The position numbers and the translations under genes are program-made. The notes beneath the pieces were generated by a model, which had not been told where the DNA came from, made no database searches, and saw nothing but the letters and a program-made list of their open reading frames with translations. Of a DNA stretch of 64,000 bases, positions 7,669 through 16,208 are shown piece after piece. Origin of the DNA: Methylotenera versatilis 301 (GTDB lineage: Bacteria; Pseudomonadota; Gammaproteobacteria; Burkholderiales; Methylophilaceae); NCBI RefSeq assembly GCF_000093025.1, contig NC_014207.1:2418001-2482000 (forward strand), read 5' to 3'. Every line of letters starts with the position of its first letter. Positions within the stretch are counted from its first letter, which is position 1.

Positions 7669-8985
7669 TTATATTTTAATATATGCAGAGGATGTCTTTA
7701 CTATAGGCAGCTCCATCCAGTCTCCCGTGTAGTTAGGGCTTTTAAAGCCCCTACGCATCGCCCACGCTTTATCTACGCCCTCAGAAGCTAACTTGATAGT
7801 ACCCTTAGAGTATTTGCTGTTAATGCTATCTAACGTCGCCATCAAGTTACTTTTTTTAGTATCACGAGCATCATGATTGAATAAATCGGTCTGCTGTCCA
7901 CTCACTGGCACTAGCTCCATCAGCATCACACCCGCCTTCTGATAATAGATACCCTCTTTATAGATGCGCTTGAGTAGCCAGAGCGCAGCCCTCGCAATCT
8001 GCAAGGTACAGTCTGAAGCTGACGGTAGCGCGATGACCCTGCTAGCCCCGTAATACTCGGTCTTATCAAACGGGCTGTTCTGTATAAACACATAAACTGC
8101 ATTGGCATACAGTCCTTGCTTACGGAGTCGTTCACTAGCATTGGTAGCATGAAAACTTACTGCTTGCTCTAGGTCTTGTAAGGTTGTGACTCGGGAGCCA
8201 AAGGAGCGAGAACTCATCACCTGCTTTGCTTCTGGTAAAGTTTCGTCCATTTCTAGCCATGACTCACCGTTAAGTTCTTGGATGGTTCGCTCTAGCAATA
8301 CACCGAACTGGTCGCGGATGCGTTTAGTATCGGCTTGCTTCAGTCTGAGTACATTTTTCACACCGACCTTGTTGAGTTTAGCTTCTAGCTTGCTGCCTAT
8401 GCCCCATACTTTTGAGACAGGTAAACTCTCCATCATGCTATCTAGTTCCGCTTGCCCCATGCTGGTGAAGTCACAGACGCCATTCATGGCAGGCTGTTTC
8501 TTAGCACATTGATTAGCAAGTTTAGCAAGGGTCTTGGTGTGTGCAATTCCTACGCATATTGGTAAACCTGTCCACTGGAAGACCGTGTTCTTAATCTCTT
8601 GCCCGTAGGCTACTAGGTCGCGCCTCATTCCAGTTAGGTCTAGGAAGGATTCATCAATAGAGTACACCTCTTGTCTTGGAGCAAAATGCCTGAGGGTAGC
8701 CATGAAGCGGTTACTCATATTGGCATATAGCTCATAGTTAGAGCTGAACTCAACCACTCCTAATTTCTTGGCCTCAGCTTCGACTTCAAACCAAGGCTTG
8801 CACATATAAAGGTCTAGCATAGCCTTAGCTTCTTTGCTCTGGGCTATCACGCAGCCATCGTTGTTAGACAGCACCACGACTGGAGTTGTGCGCAGGTCAG
8901 GTCTAAAAACTTTCTCACAGGATGCATAAAATGAGTTCGCATCACAGAGCGCGAATACGGGTTTATTTAGGCTGGTGAATGACAT
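7669..8985 (-). CDS. umuC: Y-family DNA polymerase V catalytic subunit UmuC-like
   Basis: 438 residues, close to the 422 of E. coli UmuC. It is a translesion polymerase copying damaged DNA under the SOS response. Visible motifs: [20 protein letters not shown] (first metal-binding Asp), [13 protein letters not shown] (catalytic DE), the helix-hairpin-helix region near [16 protein letters not shown], and a C-terminal DUF4113 ([19 protein letters not shown]). It overlaps the upstream umuD-like gene by 23 bp, the usual coupled arrangement. Mobile umuDC (rumAB/mucAB-like) cassettes are common on islands; this one is divergent from the retron only by promoter position, both being on the minus strand. 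Confidence 0.95.
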   Translation of the reverse strand: MSFTSLNKPVFALCDANSFYASCEKVFRPDLRTTPVVVLSNNDGCVIAQSKEAKAMLDLYMCKPWFEVEAEAKKLGVVEFSSNYELYANMSNRFMATLRHFAPRQEVYSIDESFLDLTGMRRDLVAYGQEIKNTVFQWTGLPICVGIAHTKTLAKLANQCAKKQPAMNGVCDFTSMGQAELDSMMESLPVSKVWGIGSKLEAKLNKVGVKNVLRLKQADTKRIRDQFGVLLERTIQELNGESWLEMDETLPEAKQVMSSRSFGSRVTTLQDLEQAVSFHATNASERLRKQGLYANAVYVFIQNSPFDKTEYYGASRVIALPSASDCTLQIARAALWLLKRIYKEGIYYQKAGVMLMELVPVSGQQTDLFNHDARDTKKSNLMATLDSINSKYSKGTIKLASEGVDKAWAMRRGFKSPNYTGDWMELPIVKTSSAYIKI

Positions 8986-9556
8986 ACATCACGACACCAA
9001 ATATAACCAGCTCCTGCCCCTCTGCCAGCACGATTGGTGCGTGTTCTGGGTTCTCTGAAAGCAACTTAACGACATTGCCGCGCTTATATAACCTTTTGAC
9101 CATCCACTCACCGTCTACATCAGCAATTATGATGCTAGAGGACTTAGGCTTAACTGCTCTATCAACTATTACGGTAGAGCCGTCATAGATGCCAGCACCT
9201 ATCATAGAGTCACCCTTTACCTGAAAGAAGAACGTAGCTGGTGGGTTAGTGATGTACCTATCATTAAGGTCTAAAAACTTCTGCTCGTAGTCTTGAGCTG
9301 GTGATGGGAAGCGCGACTGCCCTGCTGATACATTGCCGCTGTATATAGGTCTTGCTAGTGCAGGTGGGTTAGGTAAGGCTTGAGGTATACCTAGCGTAAT
9401 ATCGTGGGCACTTGCTGCTTTTTTCTTAAATGCATCTAGATAAACCAGTACATCCGACTTAATGCTAGCAGGCACGCGAATAACAGAAGTTTTCTCTCCG
9501 TATGGACTCATCGACCTGTTAGGGCCTGAGTTGGGTCTTTTACCGCCTTGTGCCAT
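8963..9556 (-). CDS. umuD: UmuD-like self-cleaving S24 peptidase with extended N-terminus
   Basis: 197 residues, against ~139 for E. coli UmuD. The C-terminal half is a LexA/UmuD S24 peptidase: Ala-Gly cleavage site in [16 protein letters not shown], catalytic Ser in [13 protein letters not shown] and catalytic Lys in [11 protein letters not shown]. RecA filaments should trigger its autocleavage to the active polymerase V subunit. The extra ~65 N-terminal residues include [18 protein letters not shown], which resembles a ribbon-helix-helix DNA-binding segment, so the protein may also act as a repressor. ATG start with GGTGAG upstream; the gene precedes umuC with a 23-bp overlap. Confidence 0.92.
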   Translation of the reverse strand: MAQGGKRPNSGPNRSMSPYGEKTSVIRVPASIKSDVLVYLDAFKKKAASAHDITLGIPQALPNPPALARPIYSGNVSAGQSRFPSPAQDYEQKFLDLNDRYITNPPATFFFQVKGDSMIGAGIYDGSTVIVDRAVKPKSSSIIIADVDGEWMVKRLYKRGNVVKLLSENPEHAPIVLAEGQELVIFGVVMYVIHQPK

Positions 9557-9568
9557 TTACTCACCTAT

Positions 9569-9587
9569 GAACTGTGTAACAGAGTTC
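9569..9587. promoter_or_regulatory. Candidate operator of the umuDC cassette
   Basis: Imperfect 19-bp palindrome GAACTGTGTAACAGAGTTC (one mismatched pair) 12 bp upstream of the umuD start, adjoining a TATATT -10-like element at 9589-9594. Its CTGT/ACAG core has a 3-bp rather than the 8-bp spacing of the E. coli LexA box, so it may bind an island-specific regulator, perhaps the extended UmuD protein. Confidence 0.5.
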
Positions 9588-9754
9588 AAATATAACACAT
9601 TACATACGCATGTTTGATAGGTACTTACTTTCAAATAGTTAAAATTAAAATGAGATATTACGTCACTCATGACACCTTAGTAGTATTCATTATTTCTTGA
9701 TTCAAATTGTTATGATAAATTGCTGCTAATGAATATTAATGAGCTGCAAATACC

Positions 9755-10219
9755 ATGAACAACAACGTAGTAGAAACTAGTAACTTAGATGCACATGTTG
9801 CTAGCACCAAACTAAACACGATTAAATGGGGCAAAGCGCTGGATAGTGGCTTTGTTCTAATCCCCTCGACACTACTTCGCTATCAGCACGAGTTAGGCTT
9901 AGACAGTGCAGAGCTAGTAGTTTTATTAAACCTGCTAAGGTCTTGGTGGGGCTTAGATGACCTACCACATGTCCAAACTTCAACTATAGCGGACAGAATG
10001 AATGTATCTCGACGCACCGTGCAACGCCACATTGAAACGCTAGAAAAAAAAGGATTTATTAAGCGAATATGGGGCTCTAAAAGGGGCGTCAATGAACGCG
10101 CTGGAGCCACCTACGACCTTAGGGGTACGGTGAAGATACTTAGTGACCACAACAATTTTACTCGTGCAGTACCAACAGTAAATATTCTCAACCTAGTTGA
10201 AACAGGGGAGCTGCTATGA
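9755..10219 (+). CDS. Winged-helix (HTH_36-like) DNA-binding protein
   Basis: 154 residues. The central region (LDSAELVVLLNLLRSWWG..., STIADRMNVSRRTVQRHIETLEKKGFIKRI) is a winged helix of the kind found in plasmid and phage replication or regulatory proteins. N- and C-termini are not recognised. It is divergent from umuDC and faces the structured non-coding element at 10235-10365 on the opposite strand, so that element's transcript would be convergent with it. A role in replication or gene control of the island is inferred; the fold is reasonably clear, the function is not. Confidence 0.75.
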   Translation: MNNNVVETSNLDAHVASTKLNTIKWGKALDSGFVLIPSTLLRYQHELGLDSAELVVLLNLLRSWWGLDDLPHVQTSTIADRMNVSRRTVQRHIETLEKKGFIKRIWGSKRGVNERAGATYDLRGTVKILSDHNNFTRAVPTVNILNLVETGELL

Positions 10220-10234
10220 AAAGAAGATAATTGA

Positions 10235-10365
10235 CTCTCGGTTTAATGCAAGCGCCCCTCTTTACCGAGAGCGATAAATAGAAAGCCTGCAATTGCTATT
10301 ACCTTGGACGGGTACAATTGCAGGCTGGCAGGGGCTCCATACACCATACATAAGGTAGCTGACCT
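10235..10365 (-). ncRNA. Predicted structured small RNA at right end of island 1
   Basis: A consensus promoter (10372-10400) reads on the minus strand into two strong inverted repeats: a perfect 12-bp stem AGCCTGCAATTG/CAATTGCAGGCT (10284-10295 with 10315-10326, 19-nt loop) and an 8-bp stem CTCTCGGT/ACCGAGAG (10235-10242 with 10264-10271). GCCCCT-type sequence 5' of the first hairpin (10330-10335) can pair with the loop of the second (10254-10259), suggesting a pseudoknot. No protein-coding frame here is convincing. No family was recognised. Confidence 0.5.
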
Positions 10366-10371
10366 ACGTAC

Positions 10372-10400
10372 ATTAGAAATTAACATGTATTTACTGTCAA
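10372..10400 (-). promoter_or_regulatory. Sigma-70-like promoter for the 10.3-kb structured RNA
   Basis: On the minus strand TTGACA (10395-10400), exactly 17 bp, then TCTAAT (10372-10377), one base off consensus. Start expected near 10365. Confidence 0.6.
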
Positions 10401-10521
10401 GTTTTACTGCAATGTTCATAATTTTATTGTACAATGCCGTCCGTTGTTAATTGATACACCAAACCATTACAAGTGTTACACCACTTAGAATGTAAGTAGT
10501 TGATTTGGTTGAGTACCTAGA

Positions 10522-10544
10522 GAATCCCTAGCTCTCCGCCAAGT
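10522..10544 (+). repeat. attR of island 1
   Basis: Perfect 23-bp copy of 2187-2209 (tRNA-Ser 3' end), marking the right boundary of the first island 68 bp before tRNA-Arg. Confidence 0.93.
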
Positions 10545-10612
10545 TGTAATTCTATTAAAATTATCACATAGTTCTTTTAGAAACACGCAGCATCTAGTAT
10601 AATGCCGCGCAT

Positions 10613-10689
10613 GCGCCCGTAGCTCAGCTGGATAGAGTACTTGGCTACGAACCAAGGGGTCAGGAGTTCGAATCTCTTCGGGCGCACCA
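10613..10689 (+). tRNA. argX: tRNA-Arg(ACG), integration target of island 2
   Basis: Acceptor GCGCCCG pairs with CGGGCGC and CCA is encoded. D-arm AGCTCAGCTGGATAGAG; anticodon loop CTACGAA gives ACG; T-arm contains GTTCGAAT. From its anticodon loop onward the sequence is duplicated at 17571. Confidence 0.97.
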
Positions 10690-10711
10690 AATATAGTAAG
10701 TAATATCAAAG
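10645..10711 (+). repeat. attL of island 2 (tRNA-Arg 3' half plus flank)
   Basis: Begins in the tRNA-Arg anticodon loop (CTACGAACCAAGGGGTCAGG) and runs 11 bp past CCA as an exact match to 17571-17626, then with one substitution to 10711. Confidence 0.93.
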
Positions 10712-10740
10712 AGTTAAGCTTAACGGCTTAGCTCTTTTTT
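10711..10740 (+). terminator. Rho-independent terminator after tRNA-Arg
   Basis: GAGTTAAGC (10711-10719) pairs with GCTTAGCTC (10726-10734, one G-U pair), followed by six T. Its counterpart after the other att copy lies at 17637-17662, so the insertion split or duplicated the original terminator region. Confidence 0.8.
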
Positions 10741-10761
10741 ATTGCCCACTAATTCCTGTAG

Positions 10762-11781
10762 TCATAAACGTACCACTTCGGCAACATTCTGAACCACAGC
10801 AATCTTTCGATCCACCCATTCCATCAAATGCGCGCTAGATAGATGCGCATATTTTTGAACCATTTCAGGTGATGACCACCCTCCTAGCTCTTGTAGAATG
10901 TGCTGAGGTGTTCCTTCTTGAATATGCCAGCTTGCCCAAGTATGCCTAAGATCATGCCAACGAAAACTCTCGATGCCCACCTCTTTTAGTACTTTACGCC
11001 ATGTTTTAGTATTGACCTGCGTAATCGTGTTGCCCTTATAAGTAAACACATGTGTTTGATGTTTACCTATTTGTTTACGCAAAGTTAATACTGCAACCGT
11101 AGACAATGGAACTGGAATTGCTTTTCTGGCTTTTGCTTGATCAGGATGAATCCATGCCATTCTGCGCACTAAATCCACCTGCGACCATTGCAACCCAGTG
11201 ACATTAGAGCGCCTTAACCCAGTTTCTAAACTAAAGCGCACTATATCAGCCAAATGTGACGGCAGTGCTTCGACCAGACGATCAGCTTCATTACGTGTAA
11301 TCCAACGCACACGCTTCTTAGGCTCTGGCAACATACGCACAGCAGGCACACGATCTATCCATTCCCATTCGTTACAAGCTTTTCTAAGAAGTCCACGCAC
11401 CACTTCTAACACGCGATTAACAGTAGAGTTTGCAACACCCTCAGCTTGTTTCGCCTTGAGTATTTTTTCTAAAAAATCACGGTTAATTACTTGCAACTCA
11501 ACACCGTTCAGATATTTATCCAACCATCGCAAATGATATAAATCACTCACTTGTGAGGCTTTATGTTGCGTTTCATCTACATATCTAACTACGGCATCAT
11601 TCCACTGGCGCTTAGGCTTAATACCAAGCCTTTCTTGCTCCCATAAAGAATTAACTAATTTTGCTTCGTACTCTTGGGCTTTCTGACGGTCGTTAGTGCC
11701 AGTGCTTTCTTGTACGCGTTTTCCTTTATGGGTAAAACGAACCCACCAACAGGTGGAGTCCTTTCGCTTATAGAGTGACAT
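10762..11781 (-). CDS. int: Tyrosine integrase of island 2
   Basis: 339 residues. A short N-terminal arm-type domain (SLYKRKDSTCWWVRFTHKGKRVQESTGT) precedes a core-binding domain and the catalytic domain. Catalytic motifs: TGLRRSNVTGLQW (Arg), WHDLRHTWASWHIQ (HxxR), LGGWSSPEMVQKYAHLS (Trp in place of the second His, as in many relatives; nucleophilic Tyr). ATG follows AAGGAG at good spacing. The 3' end is 51 bp from the tRNA repeat and the gene reads toward the tRNA. It overlaps the upstream HTH gene by 127 bp. Confidence 0.95.
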   Translation of the reverse strand: MSLYKRKDSTCWWVRFTHKGKRVQESTGTNDRQKAQEYEAKLVNSLWEQERLGIKPKRQWNDAVVRYVDETQHKASQVSDLYHLRWLDKYLNGVELQVINRDFLEKILKAKQAEGVANSTVNRVLEVVRGLLRKACNEWEWIDRVPAVRMLPEPKKRVRWITRNEADRLVEALPSHLADIVRFSLETGLRRSNVTGLQWSQVDLVRRMAWIHPDQAKARKAIPVPLSTVAVLTLRKQIGKHQTHVFTYKGNTITQVNTKTWRKVLKEVGIESFRWHDLRHTWASWHIQEGTPQHILQELGGWSSPEMVQKYAHLSSAHLMEWVDRKIAVVQNVAEVVRL

Positions 11782-12002
11782 AATGAAATCTCCTTTTTGT
11801 CACTTACTAGCGTTCGCCAATTACAAGAATAAAGCGAACGTAAGTAAATAACAAGGTCATGTTTAATGAACGTCCAGCATTTGGCTGGTTTTGCTGCTGG
11901 AATTTCTCCTGCTTTAGCCTTAGCTTGTAAGGTCACAGGATGCATATTTAAAAATTCAGCAGCTTGTTTTAAATCCATTGTTTCTATGACATCCTCTTTC
12001 AT
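11655..12002 (-). CDS. HTH_17/MerR-like DNA-binding protein, probable excisionase
   Basis: 115 residues. The N-terminal ~55 (MDLKQAAEFLNMHPVTLQAKAKAGEIPAAKPAKCWTF split over helix-turn-helix and wing) match the excisionase-type HTH_17 family; the rest is low-complexity and coincides with the integrase start in another frame. Overlap of 127 bp with the integrase and an ATGA overlap with the rep gene indicate a tightly packed rep-xis-int transcript. It likely directs excision or represses integrase expression. The C-terminal portion may be dispensable read-through. Confidence 0.75.
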   Translation of the reverse strand: MKEDVIETMDLKQAAEFLNMHPVTLQAKAKAGEIPAAKPAKCWTFIKHDLVIYLRSLYSCNWRTLVSDKKEISLCHSISERTPPVGGFVLPIKENAYKKALALTTVRKPKSTKQN

Positions 12003-13420
12003 TGGTCACCCTCCGAATGTTCACGGTAGGCTCTTGCACTCTCAATCACTTGATGTTTATCGCTAAAATTATCTTGTCTGTTATTGATGGAATTAAAACG
12101 CCTATTTTTACTTTTAACTTTCTTAGTAACATACTCATTCATGCCAGTGCCAAGGATAATGGCGCGTTTTTCGTGAAAGTCTTGAGCTTGATGCAAATAC
12201 TCTCCGATACCCTCTCCAAGATCTTCAATACCCTCACGTGCCATGAATGAAGTAATGCCACCCAAGCCATGCACAAATAAACGCTCGTCTTCTGGCACGC
12301 GCGCAGATGAGAATCTTTTGAGCTTTTGCTGCTCTTTGTCATTATTAAAAACTTGAGAGATATCATCCCAAAGTGGATGATTAAGCCAGCGTGTTTGATT
12401 GCTGTCTGTTGGGGATGGAATAGCTAGCCTTAACCAGTCTTGAGTTAAATACAACCAGAGCGCACTTTGCAACTCTAATAGATTGCTCATCTTATAAATG
12501 CCTAATTGTTTAAGTACTTCACGTTTAGCCTCAAACTCCATGCGCCAAACAGTTTGCTGACCAACCCAACCTTCAGCCTTCCAAAAATCATGCAGATAGA
12601 ATTTCTTTGATTTTTTTTCTACTTCTAAAGTCTTATCGTACAAGCGAGCGCCGATTTCGCCACCCATACCAAAGCTCCACCCTGAAAACTTGTTGTAACG
12701 ATAATGCAAATCAATACTTTGCGTTCGAGTGATCCAAGATTGCAGTGGATCAAATGAATCCATCGCTAAATCTGCACATAGATCGACAAACAAATCAACA
12801 CGGCTAATATTGGCTGGCTCATGAACTAAACCCAAAGTTTTAACAATAAACTGCAATGATTTTTCCGCTTGTTCAACGCCTACATGAGCTAGGTACTCAC
12901 TAGATATTTGGACGTAAGCCATCGGTAAAGCTTTGGACTTGCCATTACTCGCCTGTAAGTAAAAACTGTTATCCACCAACACATAAGAAAAACGACCTTT
13001 ACCCTTATCTTTCACTTCAAAGATATGTTGTCCAATGACAACTTGAGCAAGCGCTTGTTGGGTTTCATCTTCTGATTGTGCTTGTTCTTTTAGTTTTGCT
13101 AGTTTCTTATCCCAATCTTCCGCAATAACACCAGGGTAAGACACATACAGACTATCAATGCCGTACCTAAGAGCTTTGAATGTTTTGGGGTTGTAATTTA
13201 AAGGTACTGTGTTACTAGGCGGCGTACCCTCCAAGGCCTTGGCAAGCAATGGAGGAGCATCTACCGTTTCACTTACCTCACCGCATTGTGCGACTTCGCT
13301 CCGTCCGTCCGCGCTGACGCTGCGGGCGGGCGGCTCGAACTCACCCAAAACGGCGCAGGTTTGATTTAACAGCTTTAGGCTTGTGGAGTTTTGATCGTTT
13401 TGATGATCTTGGAATTGCAT
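11999..13420 (-). CDS. rep: Rolling-circle-type replication initiation protein (Rep_trans/RstA-like)
   Basis: 473 residues. The core (ALRYGIDSLYVSYPG..., NISRVDLFVDLCAD, GGEIGARLYDKTLEVEKKSKKFYLHDFW, QTVWRMEFEAKREVL) fits the replication-initiation-factor family used by filamentous phages and RC plasmids, which nick the origin via a Tyr. Presence suggests the excised island can replicate as a circle. Start ATG follows GGAGAAAC. Residues ~22-55 are encoded by an unusually GC-rich stretch holding a 12-bp stem (13301-13333), a possible double-strand origin. It overlaps the HTH gene by ATGA. Confidence 0.82.
   Translation of the reverse strand: MQFQDHQNDQNSTSLKLLNQTCAVLGEFEPPARSVSADGRSEVAQCGEVSETVDAPPLLAKALEGTPPSNTVPLNYNPKTFKALRYGIDSLYVSYPGVIAEDWDKKLAKLKEQAQSEDETQQALAQVVIGQHIFEVKDKGKGRFSYVLVDNSFYLQASNGKSKALPMAYVQISSEYLAHVGVEQAEKSLQFIVKTLGLVHEPANISRVDLFVDLCADLAMDSFDPLQSWITRTQSIDLHYRYNKFSGWSFGMGGEIGARLYDKTLEVEKKSKKFYLHDFWKAEGWVGQQTVWRMEFEAKREVLKQLGIYKMSNLLELQSALWLYLTQDWLRLAIPSPTDSNQTRWLNHPLWDDISQVFNNDKEQQKLKRFSSARVPEDERLFVHGLGGITSFMAREGIEDLGEGIGEYLHQAQDFHEKRAIILGTGMNEYVTKKVKSKNRRFNSINNRQDNFSDKHQVIESARAYREHSEGDQ
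13301..13333. repeat. GC-rich hairpin inside rep, candidate origin
   Basis: CCGTCCGTCCGC (13301-13312) pairs with GCGGGCGGGCGG (13322-13333) through 12 pairs with two G-T, loop of 9. It is much more GC-rich than its surroundings. RC replicons often place the nick site in or beside rep. Confidence 0.4.
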
Positions 13421-13526
13421 AATAAGTTTCTCCGTCTGTTATGCAGAGTTGCCGAAATGGCATTTTCTGCGACGGTTCTTACTTTATGCTTGAGATTGAC
13501 TTAAAAAAACGCACTCAAATTAGATT

Positions 13527-14417
13527 TCAGGGCGTTGACATTCCATTAATTTTCTGCCAATCCCTATAGTCCCTTAAACGTTTCCCAAGATAGCCTATAT
13601 CTTCAATACGGTTTTGATAACGATCTAATCCTGCATCGTCGCAAATGTCGAGAATTTCCCTATGCTTTAAATCCGATAGAATTAGGAAGGTGTCTAATAT
13701 ACCAAATAGCATGTAGAGCGCAGGAAATTGAACCTTGCCTCTCAATGGTGGATTTGTTTCACGATATGCAATCTGTTTCAAAAACTCTGTATCGCCCTCA
13801 TCTTGAGCCCTTACTTTTCGATCTCGGAAATAAGGATAATTTGATAGCAACATACGATCAATTTGAATAGCTTTCAGAAATGCAACATCATCGCCAGCAA
13901 TTGCTTGAGGTACTAATGTTGTCATTCGAGAACCATGCACCATTAATGCAAGGGTATTAAAAAAGCTACTAAAAAGGAAGCACCAAAATGTTGCACCACG
14001 TTTCGCTAGCTCTTTCCTTTCCTCCTCAGGCAAATTATTCGCTGCTTCTTTAGCAACTTTCCAATCATTCGCTGTTTGAGGTATATCGAAAGATGAAAAA
14101 GCTTCTACAAATTCACTGTCAGGACTAGCCATCTCATTTATAAATTCTTGTTGTTCAGATGGCGCTGAGTTATTAATCTCTGCCGTGAATTCTTTGAACC
14201 TATCCTCGCCCATAATGGCAAGAAACAATGCACAACCAATTTTGTTCTCATTATCATAGACTAGAACATAATCGCCCAAGTTTTTACGTATGCCTGCAAT
14301 TTCTGCTGAGAAAAATGCTCGTCCATTTCCACTTTGAATGTCGCGTAATAAATCTGCATATTGGGGAGTTAGATTTATTGCAGCCTTGATTGCTAACTCT
14401 TTATTAGGTTTTAACAA
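13527..14417 (-). CDS. Uncharacterised protein of island 2 (296 aa)
   Basis: Not recognised. Largely helical and acidic in the first half, with one hydrophobic segment (TFWCFLFSSFFNTLALMVHG, about residues 144-163) that may be buried or membrane-associated, then a charged C-terminal half (FRDRKVRAQDEGD, RIEDIGYLGKRLRDYRDW). The start is TTG with GAGAG upstream; no ATG exists near it. It sits between rep and the zinc protease on the same strand in AT-rich cargo. Defence or regulatory cargo is possible, but nothing in the sequence proves it. Confidence 0.6.
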   Translation of the reverse strand: MLKPNKELAIKAAINLTPQYADLLRDIQSGNGRAFFSAEIAGIRKNLGDYVLVYDNENKIGCALFLAIMGEDRFKEFTAEINNSAPSEQQEFINEMASPDSEFVEAFSSFDIPQTANDWKVAKEAANNLPEEERKELAKRGATFWCFLFSSFFNTLALMVHGSRMTTLVPQAIAGDDVAFLKAIQIDRMLLSNYPYFRDRKVRAQDEGDTEFLKQIAYRETNPPLRGKVQFPALYMLFGILDTFLILSDLKHREILDICDDAGLDRYQNRIEDIGYLGKRLRDYRDWQKINGMSTP

Positions 14418-14480
14418 AAAATACTCTCAGAAATATTAACTACTATTACAGTATGAACATGAAATAAGTATTGCATAGAT

Positions 14481-15644
14481 TTAATATGGTGCTGCTGTTG
14501 CAGGAGCAAGAGTTCCTCCAAGCTGGTACTTTTCTAGTAATGGTCTAATTCTTGACCACCTTGAATATAGTGGTTCAAGTTGAGCCAAACCAATAGCCTC
14601 TCCTAAAGCATCATAATGATAAATAGGTTCTGAGTTATTTGGGGGTAATTCCATCATGTTAGATGCCATGGGGTGACCTAGATGTTCAATACCGCCGCTA
14701 AGCTCTATAAAAGCATCAACTAATGATTGTCGAAGTGTTTCTGGCATTTTTGACTCTTCTTCGCCTATATCTTTATACAGAACTACCGTCAGTAGTCGTA
14801 ATGAGGTTAGGAACCTAGCGTAGCTTATAGGATGTTTAACAGGTAAGAAACTTTTAGCGCATGCATCTGAGAAAATTAAAGCAGTATATATTCCCGTTAT
14901 GTACTGAGCTCGCAAAAAAGATATTGCTGCTAATTTATCTACATCCATAGTTTTAGCCCATTGATCCAAACCAACACCTATTAAATGCTCCATCATTGCA
15001 AAAACATTTGTTGTAGCTGAACTATCGGCATCCATTTCAAGTGTGCGAAATGTAAGATTTTTATCTTCCTCATCTAGCGCAAACTGTTTAAAGTCTTCCG
15101 ATCCCTGGAATATTAGATGCCCATGCGAAATATGTGCAATTTCGTGAGCCATGATAAATAGAAATGCAGATTGATAAACAACTGAAGATTTTGTGGCAGC
15201 AAAGGCTTCTTGTGGATTTATTGGATTAGCAAGAAATTTCTTTATAATATCGAGCAAAAATAAACCTTCACAGGATGATTCAATAGGAATTTGTGAACTG
15301 CCGAGATGCTCAGAAAATTTCGGTAAAGTATGTATCCTGAAAGACAATGTTAGTAAATTATAAAATGCATTACGCTCAATAAGTAGGAAATAATTTTCAC
15401 CATCAATATGAGTTACTTGGAATGGGACAGTGGAAGAAACTACGGCATAGCAAATGGAGGCTCTCATTGAAAGCATCTTTTTCAGTTGAGGAATAATCCA
15501 TTCCATTTCATGAATTATTGCAAAATAGTCTTTATCAGCGTCTTCTAGATTAAATATCCATTCTGCTCTGCTCTGACCAGAAGTTTTAATTTCGTGAATA
15601 TCAGTACTTGAAGCGTAATATTTAGAGATCGGAGCCTGCTGCAT
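14481..15644 (-). CDS. HExxH zinc metalloprotease, possibly Lit-like phage-exclusion peptidase
   Basis: 387 residues. MAHEIAHISHGH (about residues 166-177) is an HExxH zinc site, and LEMDADSSATT about 30 residues later supplies the usual third acidic ligand (ExxAD-like) of gluzincins. No signal peptide or multiple membrane spans are seen, so it is probably cytoplasmic. Motif spacing recalls Peptidase_U49/Lit, which cleaves EF-Tu during phage infection, but overall similarity was not tested. It lies in island cargo between the unknown protein and a trypsin-like protease, which supports a defence or host-modifying role. Confidence 0.65.
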   Translation of the reverse strand: MQQAPISKYYASSTDIHEIKTSGQSRAEWIFNLEDADKDYFAIIHEMEWIIPQLKKMLSMRASICYAVVSSTVPFQVTHIDGENYFLLIERNAFYNLLTLSFRIHTLPKFSEHLGSSQIPIESSCEGLFLLDIIKKFLANPINPQEAFAATKSSVVYQSAFLFIMAHEIAHISHGHLIFQGSEDFKQFALDEEDKNLTFRTLEMDADSSATTNVFAMMEHLIGVGLDQWAKTMDVDKLAAISFLRAQYITGIYTALIFSDACAKSFLPVKHPISYARFLTSLRLLTVVLYKDIGEEESKMPETLRQSLVDAFIELSGGIEHLGHPMASNMMELPPNNSEPIYHYDALGEAIGLAQLEPLYSRWSRIRPLLEKYQLGGTLAPATAAPY

Positions 15645-16004
15645 AGTTTATATAAATCCTTGCTTACAACAATATCAGTTCAATTAAAGAAATATGAAGA
15701 ATATATAAAGATAACTGATTTACTATTTTTTTAACAATATACTCTAGTTAATTCGTACCACCATTAGATAATATGAAAGTTATGTAACTGTTTTAGACTG
15801 GTTTTGAACGTGCGGATAATCCACAACTATTTGATTTTAAATAATATATTACAAGATGCGATCGAAGCCTGTGACAAACTCGTATTATCTTATGAAGTTT
15901 GATCTAGCTAAAATTGAAAGTGGGGGGGTCAAAGATAACTTTTGTGAATTGTGAAATTAGGTTAAAACTAAAGCTGTGCACACCCCCTTTAACAACACCA
16001 ATAG
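15645..16004. other. 360-bp AT-rich non-coding stretch in island 2
   Basis: No gene, tRNA or clear terminator seen. Contains a run of seven G at about 15921 on the plus strand and C-rich CACACCCCC near 15979, otherwise very AT-rich; presumably promoter for the zinc protease on the minus strand. Confidence 0.4.
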
Positions 16005-16208
16005 CTACCCTTCAGTCTTAGCCAAGCTAAGAATATTCTGCTCGTACATAAGGGAAAGTTGATTATTCAAGTAGAACATTTCAGTTTCAGTAAGCTTCAT
16101 TGCTACGCCTGAACCAGCCTTTATAGCTGGAATGATTGCAGAATTATATTCATCAAGTCTTTTGAAATCTAAATTAGATGAATCCCAAAAATGTATGTTT
16201 GACTTCAA
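16005..16208 (-). CDS. Short hypothetical protein (67 aa)
   Basis: Frame from a TTG with AAAGAGG directly upstream. It encodes a plausible soluble helical peptide (LTETEMFYLNNQLSLMYEQNI). No family recognised. It could be a small regulator of the neighbouring proteases or a gene remnant. Confidence 0.3.
   Translation of the reverse strand: MKSNIHFWDSSNLDFKRLDEYNSAIIPAIKAGSGVAMKLTETEMFYLNNQLSLMYEQNILSLAKTEG

Larger units (their letters stand above)
2187..10544. mobile_element. Genomic island 1 in tRNA-Ser (8.4 kb) carrying a retron and umuDC
   Basis: It is bounded by a perfect 23-bp direct repeat (2187-2209 and 10522-10544) consisting of the tRNA-Ser 3' end. A tyrosine integrase starts 100 bp inside the left end, the classic layout of tRNA-targeted islands. 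Cargo in order: integrase, ~0.8 kb word-biased non-coding DNA, serine resolvase, nuclease, retron (RT, HTH, small membrane peptide, ncRNA), umuC/umuD, winged-helix protein and a structured RNA element. No capsid, tail, conjugation or transposase gene is visible, so it is a satellite- or defence-like island that would need its integrase or a helper to move. Confidence 0.9.

Noticed and set aside
9569-9587. Canonical E. coli-type LexA box before umuD
   Set aside because: CTGT and ACAG are only 3 bp apart instead of 8, so it was called only a candidate operator.
10243-10434. 63-codon minus ORF across the hairpins at 10.3 kb
   Set aside because: Starts in the promoter region, has no RBS, and the stem-loops explain the conservation-like pattern better.
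10485-10709. Minus-strand ORF encoding APEEIRTPDPLVRSQVLYPA-type peptide
   Set aside because: It is antisense to tRNA-Arg; this sequence is a well-known false protein from tRNA loci.
11999-13420. Whole island 2 as a filamentous prophage because of the RstA-like initiator
   Set aside because: No coat, pIII, Zot or ssDNA-binding genes are present.
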